Source: CAXXOK01 sp001604115
Lineage (GTDB): Bacteria; Bacillota; Clostridia; Christensenellales; Aristaeellaceae
Assembly (NCBI GenBank): GCA_034928535.1
Contig: JAYFOV010000003.1
Span: 1 to 38,274, forward strand
Length of the DNA stretch: 38,274 nucleotides
Reading direction: 5' to 3'
Positions 23,893 to 31,345 of this stretch are shown here, in pieces. Under the pieces are notes generated by a model. The model ran no database searches, was not told where the DNA came from, and was given only the letters and a program-made list of their open reading frames with translations. Position numbers and translations under genes: made by a program. Each line of letters begins with the position of its first letter. Within the stretch, counting starts at the first letter, position 1.

Positions 23893-24384
23893 ATGCAGCA
23901 GCCGGAACAAAACAAGCAGGTCAAACATTTGACGGCAGGCCAGCAAGGCTGGCAGATGGCTAAATTCCTGTTCTTCTCCGTATCGGCAGGGGTCATCCAG
24001 ATCGCGAGCTTCGCGCTCATGGATTCTGTGCTTCATGCGCCCTATTGGCTGGCATACGGCGTTGCGCTGGTACTCAGCGTATTGTGGAACTTTACGTTCA
24101 ACCGCCATTTTACCTTCCGCAGTGTGGAAAACATCGGCAAGGCGATGGCGTTGGTGTTCGCTTTCTATGTGGTGTTCACGCCCCTGTCCATGATCGGCGG
24201 GGAAGCGCTCACCCAGGCGGGCGCCCATGATTATGTGGTGCTGCTGGGCACCATGGTCATCAACTTTGTAACGGAGTACCTGTACCAGCGCTATGTGGTG
24301 TATCGCTACACGATCGATACCAACACCCTTGCGCAGCGCAGTGATGAAACGCACCGCGCCGAGGATCTCCAAAACCAAGCATGA
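23893..24384 (+). CDS. GtrA-like small membrane protein
   Basis: A 163-residue protein with four hydrophobic segments in the GtrA/PF04138 arrangement. The second half of the family pattern is clear: LVLSVLWNFTFNRHFTFRS (about 54-73), then two more membrane helices and a final TEYLYQRYVVYRY. Family members help move or modify lipid-linked sugars across the membrane and are often partners of glycosyltransferases. I chose ATG 23893, 8 nt after AAAGGA, over the ATG at 23884. It is a single gene with its own promoter; the role in this genome is not shown. Confidence 0.82.
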   Translation: MQQPEQNKQVKHLTAGQQGWQMAKFLFFSVSAGVIQIASFALMDSVLHAPYWLAYGVALVLSVLWNFTFNRHFTFRSVENIGKAMALVFAFYVVFTPLSMIGGEALTQAGAHDYVVLLGTMVINFVTEYLYQRYVVYRYTIDTNTLAQRSDETHRAEDLQNQA

Positions 24385-25059
24385 CCCGCACAGTGTGCAC
24401 CCCTGCACACACGGGAACCGGATTTCAAAGCACAGCGCACGGCCTTGCGCCGTTTGAATGAAAAAAACCAACACAACAGCAACACACACGACATGCATGC
24501 CCCCGCAACGCTGCGGCGCGGCAGGCTTAGATAGCACAATTGCATAGCCCAACGCATCGCCTGACGATGGGTGCGCCACATGGCTGGCCGTTCCCCCTGT
24601 TTTGCGCGCCCCTCACATGCCCGGCTGGCTCAAGGCGGATCACTGCCGCAGCACGGGTCCGGTGTACAGGCTTAGCGGGAGCGTACTGCAGGCACACGCC
24701 TTTCGGTTGCCCAAACCCATACGGCGCATGCACGCCGGGCCGGCACATCTGCCGGCTTGATGCCACGGGCTGCACCCATGCAGGCCGCGCCTTCCCCCTT
24801 GCGCAAGCGCACGGTGGGCGGCTGGCGCAGGCATCGCAAAGGCGCATCAGATGCACAAACATGGCTCGGCATCCCTACTTCGCTTGCCTGAGCACGCCAG
24901 TGTGTTGCTGTTGCTTTCCACAAGGAGGTGGTCAGCATCCCCAAACATGTTCCCGGCAGGATGCAACCGGGCACAGCGCCCGCCTGCCCGCGTTACGGGG
25001 CAAACCCCAACCCGCGTGTGGCAACCCCCCCATCAACACACAGGAGGAATCCTTTTCAT
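24385..25059 (+). other. Gap without a recognised gene
   Basis: 675 nt. A short stem GTGTGCA/TGCACAC lies just after the GtrA stop without a T-tract. A strong ribosome-like AAGGAGGTGG at about 24919-24928 has no fitting start codon. Frames here have Cys/Arg/Pro-rich shadow-like translations. I see no promoter that clearly serves the next gene. Confidence 0.35.
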
Positions 25060-25941
25060 ATGAAACAGCAACAGATCCCCATCCATGCCAACAAGGTGTT
25101 GGCCGTCCTGCTGGCGGTGGTGTGCATCATCCTCGCACTGCCCGCACTGGCCGCCAGCGGCATCATAGACCAGAGAGAAACCTTCGCCACCCAAGGCATT
25201 GAACTGATTGACCTGAGCGCGGCCAGCACGCCCGTGCATGTGACCCTGGCCGATGCGGGAACATCCGCGGCCTTCCACCTCCAAGGCGATGCGCCCAAGA
25301 AGATCTGGCTGGAAACCGACCTGACCGGCGGTGTGCTCACCGTCCGGGAGGAGCGGGAAGCCGTCGTCACCTTTGCGCAGGAGCATATGGCGCTGGATGT
25401 GACCCTGCCCGCCGATTATAGCCGGGGGCTCACCATCCGCACCGCATCGGGCGATATCACGGTGGATGCCATCACCCTCAGCCGCCTGACGCTGGACAGC
25501 ACCTCCGGCGCGATCCGGCTGGCGCCCGTGCTGTGCGGGCAGGTCGCCCTCACCAGCACCTCCGGCGCACTGGATGCGCAAGGCATCACCGCGGATGCGC
25601 TCACCATCGAAAGCACATCCGGCGATGTGCGCGTTGGCGGGCTTTCTGCCCAGGATGTGAGCCTGCGCTGCACCTCCGCACAGGCAGATTTGACTTTCGC
25701 GGCCTTTGGCAGCGCACGGCTCAACGTGGTCAGCACCAGCGGGCGCATCAAGCTCACATTGCCCGCCGAGGCAGGCTTCCGTTTTGACATCACCCGTACC
25801 AGCGCCCTGATCCACAGCGATTTTGACGCAATTGCCCTCTTTGGGCAGGAGCCCGACACCCTGCGCGGGCAGGTGGGGGATGGCAGCGGCGTGGTGAGCA
25901 TCGCCAGCACCAGCGGCGATATCGAGATTCTCCACCAGTAA
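25060..25941 (+). CDS. Secreted or membrane-anchored DUF4097-like beta-repeat protein
   Basis: A 293-residue protein. An N-terminal hydrophobic segment (about 12-32, ending ALPALAAS) acts as signal or anchor. The rest is a run of short beta repeats with TxSGx turns: RTASGDITV, LDSTSGAIRL, LTSTSGALDA, IESTSGDVRV, VVSTSGRIKL and IASTSGDIEI, the DUF4097 right-handed beta-helix pattern. Such proteins occur with membrane-stress (PspC/LiaG-like) systems, but no PspC, sensor kinase or regulator gene is adjacent. AGGAGGA precedes the ATG by 11 nt. Function unknown. Confidence 0.82.
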   Translation: MKQQQIPIHANKVLAVLLAVVCIILALPALAASGIIDQRETFATQGIELIDLSAASTPVHVTLADAGTSAAFHLQGDAPKKIWLETDLTGGVLTVREEREAVVTFAQEHMALDVTLPADYSRGLTIRTASGDITVDAITLSRLTLDSTSGAIRLAPVLCGQVALTSTSGALDAQGITADALTIESTSGDVRVGGLSAQDVSLRCTSAQADLTFAAFGSARLNVVSTSGRIKLTLPAEAGFRFDITRTSALIHSDFDAIALFGQEPDTLRGQVGDGSGVVSIASTSGDIEILHQ

Positions 25942-26056
25942 CCATACCCGGGGCTGCGCGCCCGGATGATCGGCCGGCGGCCGCAGCACCTTGGCAACAG
26001 GGTGCCGCGCCGCCGGCTTTTGCATGCCGCCACCCATGGCACACAAGGGCGCAGGG

Positions 26057-26065
26057 TGCTATAAT
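26057..26065 (+). promoter_or_regulatory. Extended -10 promoter of the rRNA methyltransferase gene
   Basis: TGC followed by a perfect TATAAT (26060-26065). The -35 region at 17 bp is poor (TGGCAC), so the extended -10 would carry recognition. Confidence 0.55.
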
Positions 26066-26125
26066 AGAGGCAAACAGGCAGCGGGGCAGCCCACATTCCC
26101 TGCCCGCGCTGAAAGGAGCTGTTCC

Positions 26126-26902
26126 ATGGCCGCCATCACCAGCACCAGAAACCCGATCATCCAGGCTGCTAAAGCCCTGCAAACCAAAGCAGGGCGCGAG
26201 CAAAGCGGGCTTTTTCTTTGCGAAGGGGAACATATGGTCGCCGAAGCGCTGCAGGCCGCCCCGCAGGATGTGGTCACCCTCTTTGTGGCCGATACCAAAG
26301 CGGCTGCTTTTGCCGGCCTGCTCAGCATGGCGCGCAGCGCGCAGGTCTATACCGTGCCGGAGCATGTGCTGGCAGCCATCACGCAGGTCAAGACGCCGCA
26401 AGGCATTGCGGCCACGGTTCGGCTGCCGCGCTCCGCTGCGCTGGATGGGCTTGGCCAGCGTGTGCTCCTGCTGGAAAACGTGCAGGATCCCGGCAATGTG
26501 GGCACCATCCTGCGCACGGCGGATGCGGCGGGTTTTACCGGCTGCGTGCTCACGCCCGGCTGCGCGGATGCCTTTGCCCCCAAAACGCTGCGGGCCACCA
26601 TGGGCAGCATCTTCCGGGTGCGCATCGCCTTTGCGGCGGATGCGCCTGCAGCTGCCCAAGCCCTGTGCGCAATGGGCTATGCCGTGCTGGCCAGCCTGCT
26701 GGATGGGGATGATTTTTACGCCCGAGCCGCCTTGCCCCAGCGCGTGTGCCTGACCATCGGCAATGAAGGCGCAGGCATCACCCAAGCGCTGGCGCAGGCG
26801 GCTACCCACCGCTACAGCCTGCCTATGCGCGGCGGCGCGGAGTCGCTCAACGCGGCCATCGCGGCTGCCGTGTTCATGTACGATCTTGTGAACCGCAGCT
26901 AA
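26126..26902 (+). CDS. SpoU (TrmH) family rRNA 2'-O-methyltransferase
   Basis: A 258-residue SPOUT methyltransferase using S-adenosylmethionine, probably acting on 23S rRNA. An N-terminal substrate-binding part (FLCEGEHMVAEAL, 30-42) is followed by the three SpoU motifs: ENVQDPGNVGTILRTADAAG (117-136), IGNEGAGI (211-218) and LPMRGGAESLNAAIAAAV (232-249), which form the trefoil knot. AAAGGAG precedes the ATG. The target nucleotide cannot be told from the sequence; RlmB-, TsnR- and YsgA-like proteins look alike at this level. Its own promoter lies about 60 nt upstream. Confidence 0.9.
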   Translation: MAAITSTRNPIIQAAKALQTKAGREQSGLFLCEGEHMVAEALQAAPQDVVTLFVADTKAAAFAGLLSMARSAQVYTVPEHVLAAITQVKTPQGIAATVRLPRSAALDGLGQRVLLLENVQDPGNVGTILRTADAAGFTGCVLTPGCADAFAPKTLRATMGSIFRVRIAFAADAPAAAQALCAMGYAVLASLLDGDDFYARAALPQRVCLTIGNEGAGITQALAQAATHRYSLPMRGGAESLNAAIAAAVFMYDLVNRS

Positions 26903-27184
26903 TCCCTCGCCCACGTTTGGCGGGCAAGCCGCAACGCCACGCCCCTGCGTGGCATGCGCACCCCCATGCCACACCGCGCCCGGCCGGCAGGGAAAAATCG
27001 GCGCAGTGCAGGCGGCCGGCTGCGCGGCAAGCAGGGCCAGGGCATGGCTTTTGCAGCCCGCGCCGCTTCAGCAATGCTGTGCGCTGCCGTTTAACTTACG
27101 CCATGGCAGCGGAGCATTTCATGCCGTGCTGGAGAATCATCTTGCTTTCAGAAACCGAACCCCGTATTCAAGGAGGCGATTTTC

Positions 27185-28087
27185 ATGGAGAACCAATCCA
27201 TCCGCTTTGGCGCGCTCCCGCCCGCCGTGCAAAACGCCATCCTGCAAAGCCAGCAGGATGAAGAAAACGGCGCGCAGGTTTATGCCTATATGGCGCGCCA
27301 TGAAAAAGATCCGCACAACCGGGACATACTGCTGCACATGAGCCAGGATGAAAAAGCCCATGCCGACTATTGGCGCAGTTTCAGCCAAAAGGATATCCGC
27401 CCCAACCGCCTGCGCATCCTGTGGCTCAAGCTGCTCACCCGCGTGCTGGGCTATACGTTTGTGCTCAAGCTGGTGGCTGCTCAGGAAAAAGCCGCCATCG
27501 ACGGTTATGAGCAGCTCAAGCAGGCGATTCCGGAAACCGAGGGCATCCAGCGCATGGAAAAGCGCCATGAGGATGAGCTCATCGCCATGCTGGATGAGGA
27601 GCGCCTCAAGTACGTGGGCGCAATGGTGCTTGGCCTCAATGATGCGCTGGTGGAGCTGACCGGCACCATTGCCGGGCTGAGCTTTGCCTTGCAGGATACG
27701 CGGGTGGTGGCGCTCAGCGGCATTATTACCGGGGTCAGCGCCACGCTGTCCATGGCGGCCAGCAACTACCTGGCCGAACGTGCCGATGGCAATGAGAACG
27801 CGCTCAAATCCAGCCTTTATACGGGCATTGCCTATTTGATCACGGTGGCGCTGCTGGTGCTGCCCTACCTGCTTTTGCCAAGCGGGCTGTGGCCGCTCGC
27901 GCTCGCGCTCATGATCGCGGTCGTGGTGCTGGTCATTCTGGGGTTCAATTATTACATCAGCGTCGCCAAGGGGCTGCCGTTTCGCAAGCGCTTTGTGGAG
28001 ATGGTCACCATCAGCCTGGGCGTGGCGGTGATCGCCTTCCTGATCGGTCTGGCTGCCAAGGCGCTGCTGGGCGTGGATGTGGGGTAA
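27185..28087 (+). CDS. Ferritin-like (rubrerythrin) domain fused to VIT1/CCC1 metal transporter
   Basis: A 300-residue membrane-bound ferritin (MbfA-like). The N-terminal four-helix di-iron domain (about 15-140) has Glu26/27, EKAH (Glu56, His59), Glu101 and EKRHEDE (Glu125, His128). The C-terminal part (about 145-300) has the CCC1/VIT1 signature GLNDALVELTGTIAGLSFAL and five hydrophobic segments. It probably exports iron or manganese and protects against oxidative damage. AAGGAGG is 8 nt before the ATG. The 282-nt gap upstream shows no clear promoter or metal-regulator box. It converges on glgP across a hairpin terminator and a repeat pair. Confidence 0.9.
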   Translation: MENQSIRFGALPPAVQNAILQSQQDEENGAQVYAYMARHEKDPHNRDILLHMSQDEKAHADYWRSFSQKDIRPNRLRILWLKLLTRVLGYTFVLKLVAAQEKAAIDGYEQLKQAIPETEGIQRMEKRHEDELIAMLDEERLKYVGAMVLGLNDALVELTGTIAGLSFALQDTRVVALSGIITGVSATLSMAASNYLAERADGNENALKSSLYTGIAYLITVALLVLPYLLLPSGLWPLALALMIAVVVLVILGFNYYISVAKGLPFRKRFVEMVTISLGVAVIAFLIGLAAKALLGVDVG

Positions 28088-28200
28088 ACCCGTTTTGAAG
28101 GCTGGTAAGCAGCACCCACGGCGCTTGATGCGCCTGCTCGTTTGATGTAGCTGCACCGTAAGCCCGCCGGCATGCGCCAAACAAACATGAAACTGCAAAG

Positions 28201-28241
28201 CAAGGGGATCGGCGCGACATCCAATCGCGCTGATCCCCTTG
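28201..28241. terminator. Long hairpin between convergent genes
   Basis: A 17-bp stem with one G-U pair (28201-28217 with 28225-28241) and a 7-nt loop. T-tracts are short on both strands (TTGTTG and TTGCTTTG), so termination may be partial. It lies between the VIT-type gene and glgP. Confidence 0.6.
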
Positions 28242-28250
28242 TTGCTGATC

Positions 28251-28302
28251 CCCGCCGCTGCGGAGCCGGGTCAAGGGGCAGGGGTTTTACGCCTGCCCAG
28301 AG
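28251..28302 (-). repeat. Modular palindromic intergenic repeat, partial inverted copy
   Basis: Read on the minus strand it gives CCCCTGCCCCTTGACCC then GGCTCCGCAGCGGCGGG, the right half of the family. It faces the full copy 30 nt away in the opposite orientation. Confidence 0.6.
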
Positions 28303-28331
28303 CATCAATGAACCTATTCAATGTACCATCA

Positions 28332-28456
28332 CCGCTCGCTTCATAGCCCTGCGGGCTGTTCGCTCGCGTTGCTGACAGTGCTGCGGCATAAGGCTTGGGG
28401 CGCTGCCCCAAACCCCGCAAGGGCTTTCGCCCTTGACCCTTGCCGCTGCGGCGGGG
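28332..28456 (+). repeat. Modular palindromic intergenic repeat, copy E
   Basis: CCGCTCGCTTCATAGCCC, GGGGCGCTGCCCC, AAGGGCTTTCGCCCTTGACCC and CCGCTGCGGCGGGG. It ends 48 nt before the glgP stop codon. Confidence 0.82.
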
Positions 28457-28504
28457 ATTTGGCCTGTGCAGGGGAGAAGCCCCTGCCCGCAGGAGGCTGA
28501 TTGC

Positions 28505-30952
28505 TCACCGGCTTTTGATGTGCCATATTTTCTCGTCATACTCGCGGATGGTGCGGTCGCTGGAGAAAAACCCGCTCTGTGCTACGTTTGTGATGGCTTT
28601 TTTGAGCCATACCTCGCGGTTCTTATAATCCTCCATCATGCGGCGGTTGGCCATGGAGTAGCTGCCGAAATCCTTGAGCACAAAGTACGCGTCGGGCATG
28701 CCGCCCATATCCCCCATCAGCAGCATGTGGTACAGGTCTTGCAGCGCCATGGGCTCATCGGGGAACAGCGTGCCGTCCAGCCACTGGCTCAGCGCGCGGC
28801 GGATCTCGGCATTGCTTTCAAAGATGCCCATGGGGTTGTAGGCGCCCTCGCGGTACATCCCCTCCACGGTTTCGGCGCGCATGCCGAAGATGTAGATGTT
28901 CTCCGGCCCCACCTGCTCAAAAATCTCCACGTTTGCGCCGTCCATCGTGCCCAGCGTGAGCGCACCGTTCATCATGAATTTCATGTTGTCGGTGCCGCTG
29001 GCCTCCTTGCCGGCGGTGGAAAGCTGCTGGCTGATTTCCGCGGCCGGCATCAGCAGTTCGGCGGTGCTTACATCGTAGTTTTCGATGTACCCCACCTTGA
29101 GGTATTTGCTCACGCGCGGGTGGCGGTCAATGAGCCGCGCCAGGGCGTTGATGTAGCGGATGATCAGCTTGGCGCGGAAATACCCCGGCGCGGCCTTGGC
29201 GCCAAAGAGGAACACACGCGGGGGCGCATCGTAATACGCATCCTCCAGGATGCGGTTGTACAGTACCTGAATGTGCAGGGCGTTAAGCAGCTGGCGCTTG
29301 TACTCGTGCAGGCGCTTGGCCTGCACATCAAAAATGAAGTCGGGGTTCAGCTTTACGCCCTGCCGCCGCTCAATGAGCCGGGCAAGCCGCTCCTTGTTTT
29401 GGTGCTTCACCTGGTCAAAACGCTCGCGGAAGGCCGCATCCTGCGCAAAGGGCAAAAGCTTGGAAAGCTCCGCAGCATCCTTGTAAAAGCCGGTGCCAAT
29501 GCTCTCGCTGAGCAGATCGCGCAGGCCGGGGTTGGCCGAGAGCAGCCAGCGGCGGTGCGTGATCCCGTTGGTAATGGCCGTAAACTTGCCGGGGTCGGTC
29601 TGGTAATAATCATGGAAAAGACCGTCCGTCAAAATTTTGCCGTGCAGCTGGCTCACCCCGTTCACACTGAAGGCCAGCGCCACGCACAGGTTGGCCATAT
29701 GCACCTGCCCATAGGCGAGGATAGCCATCTGCCCGATGCGGTCCCATTGGTCGGGGTAGTGCTGGAACAGCTTTTCGCAGCAGCGGCGGTTCAGCTCCTC
29801 CAAAATCATGTAAATGCGGGGCAGGGTCTGGCGCATCATTTCCTGCGGCCAGCGCTCCAGCGCCTCCTGCATCACGGTGTGGTTGGTGTAGGCCACCGAG
29901 CGGTGGGTGATGCGCTCTGCGCTGTCCCAGTCCAGCCCTTCCTGATCGATCAGCAAACGCATCAGCTCGGGAATCGCCAGGCCGGGGTGCGTATCGTTGA
30001 TGTGGAACACCACTTTTTCCGGCAGGAGGTCGAAATTTGCGCCATACTGGCGTTTGAAATCCTTGAGCGCGTATTGCAGCGTTGCGGAGGTAAAGAAGTA
30101 GTGCTGCTTCATGCGCAGCATCTTGCCTTCCCAGTGGCTGTCCTCAGGGTAGAGCACCTTGTTGATGACCTCGGCCATCTTCATCTCGTCCATGGCCTTG
30201 TCATATTCACCGCGGCCAAAACTTTTCAGGTCAAGGGTTTCCCGGCTGCGGGCGCTCCAGGTGCGCAGGGTGTTCACGCAGTCGTTATCATAGCCCACAA
30301 TGGGCATATCATAGGGTACTGCGTCAATGGTGTAGGCGTTTTCCAACGTGAACACGCGGCGGCCATCCACGATGGCTTCCCGTACATCGCCATTGAAGTG
30401 AACCTGGCAAATGTCCTCGGCCACCAGGATTTCCCACACGTTGCCGTTGGCCAGCCAGATGTCCGGCAGTTCCACCTGCTGGCCATCCACGATTTTTTGG
30501 CGAAACAGCCCATACTCATAGCGGATGGTGCACCCCATGGAGGGAATGTCCAGACTGGACAGGCTGTCCAAAAAACAGGCCGCCAGCCTGCCAAGGCCGC
30601 CGTTGCCCAGCGCGGGTTCGGGCTCCTCGGCCATCAAGGTGGTGGGATCCAGCCCCAGCTGGGCAAAAGCGGCGCGGTAATCCTCCTGGCTGCAAAGGTT
30701 GATCAGGTTGCTGTTCAGGCTGCGCCCCATCAAAAATTCCACCGAAAGGTAGTACAGGCGCTTGCCTTTTTGTTGCTGACGCTGCTCACGGCTGATCATC
30801 CATTTATGCATGATCTGGTCGCGCACGGTGGATGCGGCGGCCTTGTATAGCTGTTGCGGGGTGGCGGTCTGCACAGTCACGCCGTAGTAGCGCTGTAATT
30901 TCCCGATAATACTCTGCTTGATGCCTTCTACGTCAAATTTCGTGGTGGGCAT
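28505..30952 (-). CDS. glgP: Glycogen/maltodextrin phosphorylase
   Basis: An 815-residue GT35 phosphorylase that releases glucose 1-phosphate from alpha-1,4-glucan. The N-terminal LYYLSVEFLMGRSL (66-79) and GNGGLGRLAACFLDS (116-130) are family hallmarks. The PLP site is KEASGTDNMKF with Lys658, followed by MNGALTLGTMDGANVEI; the residue before Asn is Asp where I would expect Gly. Length is typical for bacterial enzymes without N-terminal regulation. AAGGAGGA lies just before the ATG. No glgA/B/C genes are near, so it is a single gene, divergent from addA across the parS cluster. Confidence 0.97.
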   Translation of the reverse strand: MPTTKFDVEGIKQSIIGKLQRYYGVTVQTATPQQLYKAAASTVRDQIMHKWMISREQRQQQKGKRLYYLSVEFLMGRSLNSNLINLCSQEDYRAAFAQLGLDPTTLMAEEPEPALGNGGLGRLAACFLDSLSSLDIPSMGCTIRYEYGLFRQKIVDGQQVELPDIWLANGNVWEILVAEDICQVHFNGDVREAIVDGRRVFTLENAYTIDAVPYDMPIVGYDNDCVNTLRTWSARSRETLDLKSFGRGEYDKAMDEMKMAEVINKVLYPEDSHWEGKMLRMKQHYFFTSATLQYALKDFKRQYGANFDLLPEKVVFHINDTHPGLAIPELMRLLIDQEGLDWDSAERITHRSVAYTNHTVMQEALERWPQEMMRQTLPRIYMILEELNRRCCEKLFQHYPDQWDRIGQMAILAYGQVHMANLCVALAFSVNGVSQLHGKILTDGLFHDYYQTDPGKFTAITNGITHRRWLLSANPGLRDLLSESIGTGFYKDAAELSKLLPFAQDAAFRERFDQVKHQNKERLARLIERRQGVKLNPDFIFDVQAKRLHEYKRQLLNALHIQVLYNRILEDAYYDAPPRVFLFGAKAAPGYFRAKLIIRYINALARLIDRHPRVSKYLKVGYIENYDVSTAELLMPAAEISQQLSTAGKEASGTDNMKFMMNGALTLGTMDGANVEIFEQVGPENIYIFGMRAETVEGMYREGAYNPMGIFESNAEIRRALSQWLDGTLFPDEPMALQDLYHMLLMGDMGGMPDAYFVLKDFGSYSMANRRMMEDYKNREVWLKKAITNVAQSGFFSSDRTIREYDEKIWHIKSR

Positions 30953-30980
30953 AGCGATCCTCCTTACTGGAATTGGAAGT

Positions 30981-31009
30981 ATTATAGCACGCTTTGGAAG
31001 GGTTTACAA
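30981..31009 (-). promoter_or_regulatory. Promoter of glgP
   Basis: On the minus strand TTGTAA (31009-31004), 17-bp spacer, perfect TATAAT (30986-30981) with extended TGC; about 22 nt of leader follow. The first parS site begins 40 nt upstream. Confidence 0.85.
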
Positions 31010-31048
31010 TTTCAGGCCAGGGAAAGTAAACGCCATCGGGTGCGGCAT

Positions 31049-31064
31049 TGTTTCACGTGAAACA
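31049..31064. other. parS site (cluster, first)
   Basis: TGTTTCACGTGAAACA, a perfect 16-bp palindrome identical to the Bacillus-type ParB/Spo0J site. It is 40 bp upstream of the glgP -35 box. Confidence 0.92.
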
Positions 31065-31152
31065 TTTCCGCCTTTTTTGCCATGCCTGCGGATAACCCCG
31101 GAGTAAGGCAGTGGCGCGACGCAGGCCCGCTGCGGGTGCGAACCTGCGCACA

Positions 31153-31168
31153 TGTTTCACGTGAAACA
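31153..31168. other. parS site (cluster, second)
   Basis: Perfect TGTTTCACGTGAAACA, 104 bp from the first. Flanking bases CA...TTTCCG resemble those of the first copy (both are followed by TTTCCG). Confidence 0.92.
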
Positions 31169-31234
31169 TTTCCGTGAGCCCTTGCGCAGTCAGGGCAGCC
31201 GTGACCGGGCCATGGCCGGCGGATTGCCCGTGAA

Positions 31235-31250
31235 TGTTTCACGTGAAACA
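31235..31250. other. parS site (cluster, third)
   Basis: Perfect TGTTTCACGTGAAACA, 82 bp from the second and about 45 bp upstream of the addA promoter. Confidence 0.92.
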
Positions 31251-31295
31251 TGTGCACCGTGCCAGCGATGGCCACCCTTTGCTGCCTGCCGCCCC

Positions 31296-31324
31296 TTGCC
31301 ATCCGCCTTCGGGCGCGATACAAT
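31296..31324 (+). promoter_or_regulatory. Promoter of addA
   Basis: TTGCCA (31296-31301), 17-bp spacer, TACAAT (31319-31324). The predicted leader is only about 15 nt. Confidence 0.7.
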
Positions 31325-31345
31325 GCTAAGTAAAGAGGTGATCGT

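Noticed and set aside
24919..24945. Strong ribosome-like AAGGAGGTGG
   Set aside because: No ATG, GTG or TTG at a suitable distance starts a useful frame; the DUF4097-like gene has its own site at 25042.
28433..30850. 805-residue plus-strand frame opposite glgP
   Set aside because: It is the antisense shadow of glgP, His/Gln-rich, with no ribosome site or domain.
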